A stretch of 64,000 nt of DNA from Runella aurantiaca. Lineage in GTDB: Bacteria; Bacteroidota; Bacteroidia; Cytophagales; Spirosomataceae. Positions within the stretch are counted from its first letter, which is position 1. Every line of letters begins with the position of its first letter. Below are positions 34,428 through 45,300 of the stretch, one piece after another. The DNA lies in assembly GCF_003339505.1 (NCBI RefSeq), contig NZ_QPIW01000004.1, positions 1 through 64,000 on the forward strand, written 5' to 3'. A program made the translations under genes and the position numbers. The notes beneath the pieces are model-generated. The model had not been told where the DNA came from, made no database searches, and saw only the letters and a program-made list of their open reading frames with translations.

Positions 34428-35834
34428 ATGCAGAAATTAATTTCAAAAACACTTCTTTTTGCCATCGTTGCGTCATTGGCGGGGATGAATGCGTGTAAGC
34501 AAACCGACGTAAAAGCAGGGGATGAGTTGGTGAACGAATTTATTTCGGTCAACATGGATTATTGGTACTACTGGAAGGACAAAATTCCAGCGGGTGCTTT
34601 GGAAAATAACACATTGGCTCCCGAAACATTTTTTAATTCGTTGCTTTATACGTTTGATAAGACGGCTCGTCCAGATGGCGACCGCTTTTCTCGTTTTTTA
34701 GAAAATGCGGAAGAAACGGAATCTTCGTTGTCGGGTGAAAGCAAAACGACGGGGGCGCGATTGGCGTTGTATAACAGCAACAATACCATTGCGGCTTTTG
34801 TGATGTACGTATTTCCGGGCTCGCCAGCGGCAAAGGCGGGTATCAAGCGCGGGGATATTTTCAGTAAGATAACGGTAGATGGCCAGCTTGCCACGGTGGA
34901 CAATTATGGGCCACTCTTGGCAGAAGGGACGAATTATGTGTACACGTTGGGTCGTTATGAAAACAAAGCCTTTGTGTCTGGCGACCAGACCAAAACGGTG
35001 GTGGCGCAACCTTTGCAGGAAGACCCGATGCTGTTGGATACGGTTTATACAAAAGGAACCAAAAAGATTGGGTATTTGGTGTATAATCGCTTTTATTCCA
35101 AACCCAACAACAGTGAACAGCCTTTGTACGACCAAAAAATGGCGACCATTTTCGGTAAATTCAAGGCGGCAGGCATCAACGAATTCATCCTTGATTTGCG
35201 CTATAATGGGGGCGGGTACACTTCTACGGCCCGTACGTTGGGTAGTTTTATCGCCAAAGGCGTAACGGATAAAACGGTTTTTTCGCGTGATGAATACAAT
35301 GCAACCGTGACGCCTGAACTGGAAAAGAAGCAAGGAAAAGACTTTAATGTGAACTACTTCCAACCCAAAACTGAGAACATCGGTGGAAATGTACAGCGCG
35401 TGTACGTATTGGTGAGTAGTCGTACCGCTTCGGCGAGTGAGTTGGTTATCAATGCCTTAAAACCTTTTATGGATGTGTTTATTATTGGCGATGTTACGGT
35501 TGGCAAGAATGTGGGTTCTATTCTTATCAAAGACCCTAAAAATCGGTTCCCTCAAGGAATGATGCCGATTGTGATTAAGGTTTTCAATTCGGCAGGGCAA
35601 TCCGACTATACGGCGGGCTTTACCCCGAATGTGGTGATTAAAGAAGATTTTTCTCAGCCTTTATATGCGTTTGGGGATTTACGCGAGCCACTTTTGTCGG
35701 AAGCCTATTATCAAATTACGGGCAATCGCAGTGCTCGCCGAGGAGTTTCAGAAACCCCCGATAGCGACCGCCTCAGAATTGCGCCTTCGTTGATTGAAAC
35801 GGAAATGATTGTCGATAAACCTTTTTTGAAGTGA
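34428..35834 (+). CDS. S41-family (C-terminal processing) serine peptidase with PDZ domain, lipoprotein
   Basis: A 468-residue protein with a lipoprotein signal ending in NAC (C23). A PDZ-like domain (about 105-190, with VFPGSPAAKAGIKRGDI) is followed by the S41 protease core: EFILDLRYNGGGYT, then VSSRTASASE with catalytic S335 and GKNVGS with K360, spaced 25 residues apart as in Tsp. The C-terminus is unusual in length. It probably cleaves proteins in the periplasm. It starts from its own promoter and ends at a strong bidirectional terminator. Confidence 0.92.
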   Translation: MQKLISKTLLFAIVASLAGMNACKQTDVKAGDELVNEFISVNMDYWYYWKDKIPAGALENNTLAPETFFNSLLYTFDKTARPDGDRFSRFLENAEETESSLSGESKTTGARLALYNSNNTIAAFVMYVFPGSPAAKAGIKRGDIFSKITVDGQLATVDNYGPLLAEGTNYVYTLGRYENKAFVSGDQTKTVVAQPLQEDPMLLDTVYTKGTKKIGYLVYNRFYSKPNNSEQPLYDQKMATIFGKFKAAGINEFILDLRYNGGGYTSTARTLGSFIAKGVTDKTVFSRDEYNATVTPELEKKQGKDFNVNYFQPKTENIGGNVQRVYVLVSSRTASASELVINALKPFMDVFIIGDVTVGKNVGSILIKDPKNRFPQGMMPIVIKVFNSAGQSDYTAGFTPNVVIKEDFSQPLYAFGDLREPLLSEAYYQITGNRSARRGVSETPDSDRLRIAPSLIETEMIVDKPFLK

Positions 35835-35862
35835 GTTGAAGCGCTAAGAAATTGGGAAAAGT

Positions 35863-35911
35863 AAAGGGGGTAAGAAGTTGAGTCTAAATCTCATCACTTC
35901 TTATCCCCTTT
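35863..35911. terminator. Bidirectional intrinsic terminator between convergent genes
   Basis: AAAGGGGGTAAGAAGT (35863-35878) pairs with ACTTCTTATCCCCTTT (35896-35911) with one G-T wobble; A/T-rich flanks serve both the S41 gene (plus) and the ABC ATPase gene (minus). Confidence 0.85.
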
Positions 35912-35934
35912 ATTATTAATATCTAAATGCCTTC

Positions 35935-36660
35935 TTAGCTTTCTAACCCCTGCGGTGTTAAAACGACTTTGGTGGGATTGGGATTGACCATGTCGGATTC
36001 CACCAAACCATCGCGGAGACGGATGATGCGGTGGGCGTATTTGGCGATGTCGTCTTCGTGCGTTACCACTACGATGGTGTTCCCTTTAGAATGTAGTTGG
36101 TCAAACAAATCCATGATTTCGTAGGAGGTGCGGCTGTCTAAGTTTCCTGTGGGTTCATCGGCCAGCAAAATACTGGGGTCGTTGACCAATGCTCGGGCAA
36201 CGGCGACGCGTTGGCGCTGCCCACCGGAGAGTTCGTTGGGGCGGTGGCCGGCGCGGTTTTCTAGTCCCACGTTTTTGAGGGCAAACATGGCTTTTTCGGT
36301 GCGCTGCGCTTTGGTGTATCCTGCATAAATCAGGGGCAGGGCCACGTTTTCGAGCGAGGTCATGCGGGGCAGGAGATTAAAGGTTTGAAACACAAATCCA
36401 ATCTCTTTGTTTCGCACTTCAGCCAATTCATTTTCGCTCATATCACTTACGTCCTTACGGTTCAGGATGTATTTGCCTGAGGTGGGCGTGTCTAAGCAGC
36501 CGATGATGTTCATCAGGGTAGATTTTCCGGAGCCTGAAGGCCCCATAAAGGCCACATATTCACCTTTGTTGACCGAAATCGTTACGTCTTTGAGGGCATC
36601 TATCACTTCGCTACCCATGATGTAGCGTTTGGCAATGTGGGAGGTTTCGATGATTTTCAT
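35935..36660 (-). CDS. MacB/LolD-type ABC transporter ATP-binding protein
   Basis: A 241-residue NBD of the MacB/LolD/FtsE group: Walker [10 protein letters not shown] near 39-47, the family-typical Q-loop [18 protein letters not shown], signature [16 protein letters not shown], Walker [14 protein letters not shown] and switch H in VVTHEDD. Such ATPases pair with FtsX-like permeases, and none is encoded next to it here, so it is an orphan. The partner permease may lie elsewhere in the chromosome. Confidence 0.93.
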   Translation of the reverse strand: MKIIETSHIAKRYIMGSEVIDALKDVTISVNKGEYVAFMGPSGSGKSTLMNIIGCLDTPTSGKYILNRKDVSDMSENELAEVRNKEIGFVFQTFNLLPRMTSLENVALPLIYAGYTKAQRTEKAMFALKNVGLENRAGHRPNELSGGQRQRVAVARALVNDPSILLADEPTGNLDSRTSYEIMDLFDQLHSKGNTIVVVTHEDDIAKYAHRIIRLRDGLVESDMVNPNPTKVVLTPQGLES

Positions 36661-36719
36661 GACTGAATGATTTTCGCTAAAATAAACGTCCGTGCGTATT
36701 AATGGATGATAAAGGCGTG

Positions 36720-37808
36720 TTAGTTAAGTTTTTTCAAAATAGACAGTATGTCTTTGTTGTTGGCGTCGTTGGTTAATATTCTTTGAATAAAAACCTGAAA
36801 CTCAGCTTGCAAAAGGGTTTGTTCAAAAACTCCGAGGTTGTTGGTAAAAATAACCATCTCGGTTTTATTCCCTTGTTTATCGGTGGCATATAGAGCATAA
36901 TTAAGCACAAATGCCGTAGAGCCGCCTTTGGCCCCAAAATGGACAAACTTCTTTTTGTTGTCAGGATTCAACCGCATGGGCCATTCCATCAATGTATCCA
37001 AAACTGTTTGGGCACTTTTGCTAAAATAAGCCCGATTGTTTATTTTTTTCATCAATCCTGCGTATTCCCGAACGGTTGAGCCAGGAAGGCGGTCTGACCA
37101 AATGCGCTGCACAGGAAGCGGAACATTGGCCATGTTGAACTTTGCTTTGACCGTAGTATCCACTTTAAGCAATTCAAAGTACTTGTTGGTGCGCTGGAGG
37201 TACAGCGACAGGGGCATTTTTTTTAGTCCCGTGGCGGAGTGCTCGTCCGAACACACGTACAACGCTGACACAAACGGATACAATGGTTGATGCTTACCGA
37301 GGCCTAGTTTTGGGAGGTTGGCATTGATATTGTTCAACCCCAATTTCCACATCAAAAACTCAGTATTGGCATTACTACTGAATTGCATCATGCCTTTGGC
37401 AACCTCCATCAACGACGCGGTATTGTTGTCCGTTGAATTTTTTGTTTTCAGACTCTCTAACCAAGCACGGTGCGCACCACCGTCTGTGTCAGGGATATAG
37501 AACCGCGCTACCTCACTTAACGGAACCCGTTCTGTAAGGTTAATTTTTCCTTCGGCAGACTGTTGAGCAAACTCAACAGCAACGATGGTCTTGGCTGTGC
37601 TGGCTAACGGCATCAGGGTGTCTGACCGATGCCCAACCAATAATGAGTCATTGCGTACCCAAAAGACCGCGCACTTTTTAGGGTTTTTAAGCAAAAATTC
37701 AGCTACAAAATCCTCTTCATAACGCAAGTATTTAAAATAAAAGTAAGCAAACACACAACTGAATAATACAGCTAAGATCCCTAAGCCAGTGGCCAGTACT
37801 TTCCACAT
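36720..37808 (-). CDS. Serine hydrolase of the class A beta-lactamase fold
   Basis: A 362-residue protein with one N-terminal membrane helix (about 4-25). The SxxK motif is ASTAKT (S70, K73), the SxN motif is SSN (144-146) and the KTG box reads KGG at 294-296 (AKGGSTAF). The fold matches PF13354-type beta-lactamase/transpeptidase-like hydrolases. Loss of Thr in KTG and the absence of an obvious omega-loop ExxxN suggest it is not an efficient beta-lactamase; D-alanyl peptide or ester hydrolysis in the periplasm is more likely. It lies alone between the ATPase and the TPR protein genes. Confidence 0.75.
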   Translation of the reverse strand: MWKVLATGLGILAVLFSCVFAYFYFKYLRYEEDFVAEFLLKNPKKCAVFWVRNDSLLVGHRSDTLMPLASTAKTIVAVEFAQQSAEGKINLTERVPLSEVARFYIPDTDGGAHRAWLESLKTKNSTDNNTASLMEVAKGMMQFSSNANTEFLMWKLGLNNINANLPKLGLGKHQPLYPFVSALYVCSDEHSATGLKKMPLSLYLQRTNKYFELLKVDTTVKAKFNMANVPLPVQRIWSDRLPGSTVREYAGLMKKINNRAYFSKSAQTVLDTLMEWPMRLNPDNKKKFVHFGAKGGSTAFVLNYALYATDKQGNKTEMVIFTNNLGVFEQTLLQAEFQVFIQRILTNDANNKDILSILKKLN

Positions 37809-37873
37809 AAAGAGTGGGTTATTTAAATTTGAAAGCGTTTATAGGGCAAAATGAATGGGTAAAAGTACAATTT

Positions 37874-40423
37874 TCATTGAAAACTTTCACGTTCTTTTTC
37901 GATGAGTGCGCTTTGGGACTGATAGATTTTCAGAAATGATTGATAATCGGTAAATGAGGTAAGCGCAAACAGGTCGCGAAGGCCTTCTTCGGCGAAATCT
38001 GTTAGGCGTAAATGTAGGCATTGAAGAATATACGTTTTTACCAATTCGGGAGAGTCACGCCGAAACCTGAGGGCATTTAAAATGAATTGATATGCGGTTT
38101 TGGGTTGGTTTCGTTGATTGAAAAAAATGGTGGCTTTTTGCAAAATCGGTAAGCTGAACGGGTGCTTTCGGAGGGCCGTCACAAAGTCGGCTTCGGTGGT
38201 TAAATTTTTTGTCAAATTGGCGGCGGTGGCCTCTTCGGTTCGTTCTCTCAACAACCAGAATTGAAGTGTTTGGCGGGCCAAAGCTACTTTTTTGGAGGTG
38301 TCTGCCACGGTTTGGGCGGCTAGGATGTCGAAAGCCGCAATTTTATCGCGATTGTATTCTGCATAGGCAGATGCTACCTGCAACTCATTGTAAAAATTGC
38401 CGTTGTTTCCCGTATTGATTAATTTTCGGAATAGATTAGCAAGGGTAGTATCTTGCTCGTATTGATTGGTGTTGTACAGGTACGCAAAATTATTGACGCT
38501 TAAGGCCGAATCGCTCGCGAGGGCGAGTTGCGTTTTTTCAACCTTTGTTTTTTCGCCCACCAATTGGGCCAACGCAATGCGGTTGGCTTCGTGCGAAAGT
38601 GACGTTTTGATGCTTTGCAAAAGGTTGGTTTCCCGAAAATCAGCTTTTGTAAGTCCAAGGGCGGCTAAAGCATTGGCAGAATCGGCGGCGGCCAAGGCTT
38701 TTCCCCAAAATGCCAACAGGTTTGTTTCGGCCACGGCGGTATTGACCGCGTGCTGTCGGGCCAGTTCAAAATAATAATAGGCCGAATCTGCAATGGCAGT
38801 ACGGGTGTAGAGATAACCCAAATTATTGTGCAGTTCGCCGCTTTGCGTAAAAGTTTGCAGACCTTTTCGTAGGTTAAAAACAGCATCAAAAAACAGATTT
38901 TCGTTCAATAACGCCTGACTCAGGCCAGCGTATGCTTGTGGTGTGGGGTCTTTGTGTAACGCTTGTTGAAAGTACGCCCCCGCGCTGAGGCGGTCGCCCT
39001 GACGCAACGCCAGCGAAGCCAGCGAAAACCCAGACTTATGATTTTGAAAATCCAAATCAAGCGCCAGCTGATAGTATTGCTCTGCAAGCAGGTATTCTTG
39101 GGTAGCGGTGTGCAAATCTCCCAAGGCGTTGTAATGCCCCGCACGGGCTTGGTCAATGCTGTGAAAACGATTGAGCGAAATGAGTAGAACAATGCCCATC
39201 ACGCCAATCAGCCAAACTTGCGACTGCATAATACGCATGGGCTTGTACATGACTTTATAGACGGCCTTGCTCTGTTTGAACAAAGGCCAAAAATTGAGGC
39301 CGATATAGCCCACAAACACCGTCCCCATCGCCAGTTGTGAATAAATAACGGCGTCTTCAAAAACCTCAATCAGCGGATTGTTGTCGGTAAACAACACAAA
39401 TGCCATGACGCCCGTGGTGACTAATCCTAGCCCAGCATACAGCCAAACGGCCACTTCCCGGAAAGGTATGGCGGTTTCGGTTCGTTTGGCAAGGCTCCAA
39501 ATGCCCAGCACCAAACTGACGCAATACAGCACAAAAGGACTAAGATAGAGGAAGTTGGTTTCGGTCTGCCGCGTGATTTTGAGGTACAGTAGCAAAACAC
39601 TAAAAAGATATAAGCCCGTGATAAACAGAAAGTTGGGCAAGCTGCTCTTTCCGAATCCCGTGCGTGGATGCGTAACGATGTACACAAAACCAGCGATGAT
39701 TTCGATAGACAACCATCCGATAAAAACAACGGCGATTATCAATAACGGTACTAAAGAATAAGAGGTAATCGTGAGGGCGGTAAACGGTGTTTTGGAAAAA
39801 AAAGAAAAGAATACCGCCAGCGAAATTGTCAGCGCCGTAAAGATAAATATCCGGCGCTCAATCGTAATGTCGTCGCGGAAGGCGTGTAGATAGTAGCTGA
39901 CGCCGCCGAGCAAAACCGCCGTAATGCCGAAGCCCAGAGCTTTTTCAGAACCGAAAAGTTGCAGTACCTCTAAATGCAAACCCGCCAAAAGGCCGATAAA
40001 AGCCATCATTGCCCCAATGTACCACCGACGAGTAAGCACCGTAACGGCACTCAAAAGCAACACCACGCCCGCAAGTACGATGCCCCAATAACTCCAAACC
40101 AACCAAGCGGGGAGGTCGGTCTGAACGGGTACAAATTGTTCTTTTAACAAATAGGCTTTGCCGGGGAGGAGAATTTGTGATTTTGTTGCTTGCCCTTTTA
40201 TTGCCGAACTATCCTGTGTTGTATTTTCGGAAAGCGTCAGGCTGTCTAGCGGTACGGGCACCTCGTCCAATTCGCTCAAAACCTCCCAGCGGACGGTGTT
40301 TTCAAGGCCTCTGTAATGAAAAAATAACAATGCCGTTAGGCCCAGAGCGAGCAGACCAAGCGAGGTAATGTATAAAAAACGTTGACTGGGATTCCAGTTT
40401 TTCCAAAAAATAAGTGACGACAT
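37874..40423 (-). CDS. Large integral membrane protein with C-terminal TPR repeats
   Basis: ATG 40423 gives 849 residues; an in-frame extension to 40507 adds 28 residues without character. About 10 to 12 membrane helices fill residues 15-430, with a soluble loop of about 80 residues after the first helix. The C-terminal half (about 435-849) contains TPR units such as YNALGDLHTATQEYLLAEQYYQLALDL and ELHNNLGYLYTRTAIADSAYYYF. It is not recognised as a named family; similar polytopic-plus-TPR proteins are common in Bacteroidota. Repeats facing the cytoplasm or periplasm would suit a scaffold. No neighbour supports a function. Confidence 0.7.
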   Translation of the reverse strand: MSSLIFWKNWNPSQRFLYITSLGLLALGLTALLFFHYRGLENTVRWEVLSELDEVPVPLDSLTLSENTTQDSSAIKGQATKSQILLPGKAYLLKEQFVPVQTDLPAWLVWSYWGIVLAGVVLLLSAVTVLTRRWYIGAMMAFIGLLAGLHLEVLQLFGSEKALGFGITAVLLGGVSYYLHAFRDDITIERRIFIFTALTISLAVFFSFFSKTPFTALTITSYSLVPLLIIAVVFIGWLSIEIIAGFVYIVTHPRTGFGKSSLPNFLFITGLYLFSVLLLYLKITRQTETNFLYLSPFVLYCVSLVLGIWSLAKRTETAIPFREVAVWLYAGLGLVTTGVMAFVLFTDNNPLIEVFEDAVIYSQLAMGTVFVGYIGLNFWPLFKQSKAVYKVMYKPMRIMQSQVWLIGVMGIVLLISLNRFHSIDQARAGHYNALGDLHTATQEYLLAEQYYQLALDLDFQNHKSGFSLASLALRQGDRLSAGAYFQQALHKDPTPQAYAGLSQALLNENLFFDAVFNLRKGLQTFTQSGELHNNLGYLYTRTAIADSAYYYFELARQHAVNTAVAETNLLAFWGKALAAADSANALAALGLTKADFRETNLLQSIKTSLSHEANRIALAQLVGEKTKVEKTQLALASDSALSVNNFAYLYNTNQYEQDTTLANLFRKLINTGNNGNFYNELQVASAYAEYNRDKIAAFDILAAQTVADTSKKVALARQTLQFWLLRERTEEATAANLTKNLTTEADFVTALRKHPFSLPILQKATIFFNQRNQPKTAYQFILNALRFRRDSPELVKTYILQCLHLRLTDFAEEGLRDLFALTSFTDYQSFLKIYQSQSALIEKERESFQ

Positions 40424-40804
40424 CAAAAGTATGTAAACAGAAAAATGATGAACAGAAAAATATAAAACACAAAAGTTAGGAGAGAATATACTTTTACTGA
40501 AAAGCAATTGATGAATGGAATGTTGCTATTCAAATGTATTTCTGCCGCCCATTCAAAAACGCTTTTGGCCATAAGTTATTTTTTTCATACGTTGGAAATC
40601 AAAAAGCGTTAGTCGGCGCAAGGTATAAAAGGAAGTCCAATAGGTTTTTAGAATGTTGACATAATTTTGCCTAAAAGGTGACAGTATCTTGGACGATGCT
40701 TCCGTTGTTGTATTAAGCGCCAATAGACGTCGCCCTCCTAAGATTGATTTTAACTACTAAAATTCATATCTTTAGATAGATTTTCTTTGAAACAACCTCG
40801 CACC
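40424..40804. other. Divergent intergenic region
   Basis: A 381-base spacer between the TPR membrane protein gene (minus) and the TlpA-like gene (plus). It contains the Bacteroidota promoter at 40744-40774 for the latter. Nothing else with a clear structure was seen; the TPR gene promoter is not identifiable. Confidence 0.5.
40744..40774 (+). promoter_or_regulatory. Bacteroidota-type promoter of the TlpA-like gene
   Basis: TTG (40744-40746), 20 bases and TATCTTTA (40767-40774) fit TTG-N19/20-TAnnTTTG with only the last base altered. It lies 30 bases before the start codon at 40805. Confidence 0.55.
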
Positions 40805-41830
40805 ATGAAATATCTGTTTCTACTGCTTCCTTACTTAACATGTGTTACCTGCTTTGGAAAAATTTATTTAAAAACAACCGGTTTTAAGAGCGATACATTA
40901 AAACAAGAGGCCACCATTCGATTTGAAGTTAAAAATGTAGCATCTGAGTATGTTGTTTTATACTACAGTTTCAATTCTATTATTCCTATGAATGATACTT
41001 TGGTAATTAAAGGTGGGGTTTGTGAGAAAAAATACCATTTATCCAAACCAGTGTATATGGATGTGAGCGGTCGAGGGTTTTATGGTAGAATTTATTTGGC
41101 ACCGAGTTTCCAATCGACTGTGATTATCGATGGGAATAACCGAGTAAATAGGATTGTATCGTTTAAATCTGGTGGCGATGGAGCCCTTGCTAATGATTAT
41201 TTAAATGAGATGAAAACGATCAGTACTTTGCCGAGATTAGCTACAATAGGCAAAATGCTTACAGAACAGCAGTACCTTGAAATGGTTGAAAGGCATTATT
41301 CTATTTTGGATTCGGTTTATATAACGTACCATAATCGTTATGATTTACAGGCAAATAGGGATGTTATAATGCAATCTTTTTTTGATACAGAAAAAATGGA
41401 TTTACGTTTCAGGAAAGGAGGGACACTACTTAATTTTATGGAGGCTCGACGATACAGGGGAAACAAAGCGGAAGCGTTTTTTGCTCAATACATTCAGCCG
41501 TTGAACCTCCAAAAAGAAGAAATTAACCTGTTATCTAATGCCAGTATTCTTTTCTTTAAATCGTATTTGCCAACTTATTTTATGGTGCGTGTGAGGGAAT
41601 CAAGTGATAGTACCATTTACCAAAAAATAGGGCACTACGCCTATATTTTAGATTATGTCACTAAAAACTATCAGGGACAAAAAAGAGCGTATTGCATCGC
41701 AGAAAACCTGTATTTTTTAGCAGACCAAGCAAGAAGTTATCCAGCACATTTCCCTCCCATAGACTCTTTGATGAAAGCCTATGATTCGTATCTGACAGAT
41801 GAATGGCGGGAACTTATATGGAAAACATAA
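40805..41830 (+). CDS. TlpA-like protein, N-terminal part (cut off from its thioredoxin domain)
   Basis: ATG 40805 gives 341 residues with a signal peptide (MKYLFLLLPYLTCVTCFG); a TTG 18 bases upstream is less likely. The protein is a beta-rich and helical N-terminal domain of the kind that precedes the thioredoxin domain in Bacteroidota TlpA-family disulfide reductases. It stops at TAA 41828-41830, and the next frame in the same phase, nine bases on, encodes the thioredoxin domain. One nonsense codon therefore splits what would be a single protein. It may be a recent pseudogene, a sequencing error, or two functional products. Confidence 0.72.
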   Translation: MKYLFLLLPYLTCVTCFGKIYLKTTGFKSDTLKQEATIRFEVKNVASEYVVLYYSFNSIIPMNDTLVIKGGVCEKKYHLSKPVYMDVSGRGFYGRIYLAPSFQSTVIIDGNNRVNRIVSFKSGGDGALANDYLNEMKTISTLPRLATIGKMLTEQQYLEMVERHYSILDSVYITYHNRYDLQANRDVIMQSFFDTEKMDLRFRKGGTLLNFMEARRYRGNKAEAFFAQYIQPLNLQKEEINLLSNASILFFKSYLPTYFMVRVRESSDSTIYQKIGHYAYILDYVTKNYQGQKRAYCIAENLYFLADQARSYPAHFPPIDSLMKAYDSYLTDEWRELIWKT

Positions 41831-41839
41831 AACGTAGTT

Positions 41840-42298
41840 ATGGCCCCTAATGCCATTCTGTATGCGGAGAAAGGATTTGTCAACAATCATAAAATGGTAA
41901 CGGCTAATAACCGTGAAATTGCTTTAAAAGAGAAACTGACTCCAATCACTGTTGTAGATTTGTGGGCAAGTTGGTGTGGCAACTGCATTGAAGCCTTTCC
42001 CTATTTAGATAAATTGGAAGAGCATTATGCGAACGAAAAAAAAGTCTCTTTTCTCAGGATTTCACTGGACGACAAAGGTGATAATTGGAAAAGGAGTGTA
42101 GAAAGATTGCGTTTTGAACGCGATGACACGTATTGGATTTCTGGTGGGATGAAATCGGATTTTGCTCGAAAATTTGATGTAAATTTTTTGCCAAGGTATA
42201 TTGTTCTGAACCAAGAAGGTAAAATTTTGAACTTGTTTGCACCGCATATTGGGGAAACTCAAAAGTTTATATCGTTGATTGATAGCTACTTGAAATGA
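41840..42298 (+). CDS. Thioredoxin-like (TlpA) domain protein, C-terminal part of a split gene
   Basis: A 152-residue thioredoxin-fold protein with VDLWASWCGNC (C46, C49) as the redox motif and FLPRYIVLNQEGKILN near 124-139 with the cis-Pro after L. It lacks a signal peptide of its own, so it would stay in the cytoplasm unless it is made as part of the upstream frame. Frame continuity (40805 and 41840 are in the same phase) shows it is the missing C-terminal domain of the preceding protein. A GTT-ATG precedes the start without a clear ribosome-binding site. Confidence 0.75.
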   Translation: MAPNAILYAEKGFVNNHKMVTANNREIALKEKLTPITVVDLWASWCGNCIEAFPYLDKLEEHYANEKKVSFLRISLDDKGDNWKRSVERLRFERDDTYWISGGMKSDFARKFDVNFLPRYIVLNQEGKILNLFAPHIGETQKFISLIDSYLK

Positions 42299-42308
42299 AT
42301 AAGCGTAC

Positions 42309-45300
42309 CTAATTCTTCAATTCCTCCAAATTACGGTAGGTTGTTAAGCGCCCAGAGTTGGTTTTGGGGGTAGGCGTTGGGGGCGGGGTAGATTCGGGGC
42401 GGGATGCTTTGGGACCGAATAATCTGAAATTGTTGAAACTACGCGTAAACAGATAACTCGCTCCGTACGAAATGGCATTGGGCCCGCTGGCAGTGATTTG
42501 GTTCTGGATGTTGCGGTTATACATTCGGAGGCGTTGGCTTCCGTCGTCGGTGAGCCAATATTCGAGGGTCCAGTCCAACAATAAACTCGTGGCATCGTAT
42601 TGGTTTTGGCCGTACGAAAGTCGCCCATCGCGGGTGATGCGGAAACGGTCGTTCAGGAATCGGTACGAAAACCGTAATTGAAGATTATTGATGGCGTTGG
42701 GGTTGGCTTCGTTAAAATTGAGGTTTAGTCCCGAAACGCCCAGTTCCAAGTTTTCATTGATGGATGAGCCCCATTTGCTCAATTGGCTCGTGACCATCTC
42801 GCTGAGGCTGTTGGTCAGTCCCGAAGCCGATTGTAATAAAATGTTGTTTTGATCGGAAATCAACTGCCCAAAGAGCAACATACTACTCACCTGCTGCGAC
42901 AGATACTGCTCATCGCGCTTGAGGCGCTCTTCTACGGCCGTGATTTGGTACGACAAAGTAGAAGGGTATTCTTTGAACTTCAAGCCATACGAAATCTGAG
43001 GAGAAAGCATTTTTTCATTTAACGAAATCATCACTTCTACGGGATAGCGTCGGGTATTGAGTTCATTGGAGGTGGAGGTGCCGCTTGTTTGAAACAGCGG
43101 TGAAAGTAGAGCACTAGAGGTATAGTTTGCTTTTACGTCGAGGGTGGCACCGTAGGGGTCACCTGTCCACGAAATGCGACTTCCTTTCTGAATCTGAAAT
43201 TTCTTATTGATAACGTTTTGGAGGGTAAAGAGGTAGTCCCCGTTTTGAATTTCGTAAGCACCGCTCATGTTGAAATCGCCGCGCGTATCTATTTTGAGGT
43301 TAATCAATCCGCGTCCGTAGGCCTTGATGGCATCGCCCGTTTGGCGGTCAAACTGGATTTCGCAATACGCATCGGGCGTCATGTTTAACCGAAAATCCAT
43401 TTTGATAATGCTTTCTTCGGCGGGGACAATCTTGTCTTTATTTGCGGTCTGTTTGTTAGCGGTATCGGGCAGCGAAGAGACAAATTGCACAAAATCCTCA
43501 GACGCGACCTCGGCGGCACCGTCGAGTGGAATGTAGATTTTTGTGCCCCGATTACTGGTCAAATCCGCGCTGATTTTGAAGTTGTTTATAGGGCCAAATA
43601 TCTCCATTTTCCCTGTGGCGTAGGCACTGCCATAAAACAGTTCATTGTCTCGAATGGTGGTATTTAGGATTTTGAAATTACGCATATCAGCATCAAAACC
43701 AAGCGAGAACTTATTGAAACTATCGTGGTAGACGCCACCTCGCAACGTAGCGGTATTGCCTTCGGGGTCGGTCAGGCGTAAATTCCGGACGCGAATGTCG
43801 CTTTCACCAAAGTACACTTTGTCTTCAAATGAAAACACCGCTTTGAGGTAATCAAACGTAAGGCGGCCCTGCTTTACATCAACCGTTCCGTCCAGTACAG
43901 GCGCAGTGACAGGCCCTGTGATGGAAACGGTCCCCACGGCGCGTCCGCTCAAATCTGAGACTAAACCGCGTGCAAAAGGTTCAAGCAGTTGCAGGTTGGT
44001 TTCGCTGAAATTGGCTTTTAAGTCTAATTCGTTGTTGGCCTGATTAGGGGTGTAAGTGCCAGTAATAGAAAGTTCACGTTTGGCTTTTGAATCCAGATGA
44101 ATATCAACGTGGAGGTGTTTGTCGATGGGGTCCCATTCGCCGTCGCCGGTGAGGTTGCCCATCAAAAAGTTATTGTAGGTCAGCTTCTGTACGTCAGCCT
44201 TGGTGTCAAAAATTAGCGTCCGGTACAAATCCCGCATCGTAACGCTCCCGTTGGCGGTACCTGCCAGATTGACGTTGATAAGGGGCGTCAGGGTAGTGAG
44301 TTCAAAATTACGGGTCTCAAACGAAAGTGTTTTGGTTGAGTCGGTCGAGATTTCGCCGTTCAGCGCTAGGAGTTGGTCTTTGCCGTTTGGTTTTAGATTA
44401 ACGTTGCTCAACGTGACGTTTGCCCCCATGATGGTGATGAGATTATTGGGGTCAACGTTCCAGTCTTCTTCCAGCAAACGGAGTTTTGATTTTCTAAATT
44501 GTAAATAAAGATAATCGCCCACAAACCGAAGTTCGCCGTTGAGCGTAGCGCGGTTAGACATATTTTGCTGGCGCAGGCTGCTTCTGAAATTGATGTGGTC
44601 GGTTTCCCACGCGGCTTCAAGGGCCAGTTTTTCGGTGGGGGCAATGCCTACCAATTGTTGTTTCTCCGAATTGATAATGGCCGACGCCAACACCTCGGGA
44701 CTGTTGGTAAATTTGGAAGTGTTGAGGTCAAGCTCTGAATTATAAAAGGAGTTATTGCCGATTTTGAGGGTATCAAACTGCCCCGTCATTGAAAAAATAG
44801 ACGTGTTGTCAACGGTAAACACTCCCTCGGCCGTGGAGCCGTTGGATATGTAGCCTTCGGGATACAGAAAAGCCAGCAATTGATCCATTTTTTTTGCTCG
44901 GATGCGGTAGTCAATGCTGTACCGTTGCCAAAAAGGCTGCTTGCGCTTTTTATCCTCGTAATATTGAAGTCGCGCGCCTTCGTCGCCGAAGAAATACATT
45001 TGGTATTCATCAAACAACTGCGCCAAATCGGTGACGGCTTTGGTCGGTTGGAAAACGCCCTGCGCCTGAAAATTAAAAAATTCGGAAGAGATAAACAGAC
45101 GACGGAGGCCATCGGTCAGGCGAGAATCAACCAGTAGCGTATCTACCACAATGTTTCGCTTTTTGAAAGTGGCGTAGCTGTTCAGAAATTTAGCCCGACC
45201 CACGATTTCATCCATCGTATTTCCTTCCAAATCTACGTTTAACTCGGTGTGAATCATCAGCGAGTCGCTCATGAATTTGAGCGCCCGAAGGTCAGCCCTC

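Noticed and set aside
34698-35363. 221-codon frame on the minus strand
   Set aside because: Antisense to the S41 protease gene, which has clear catalytic motifs.
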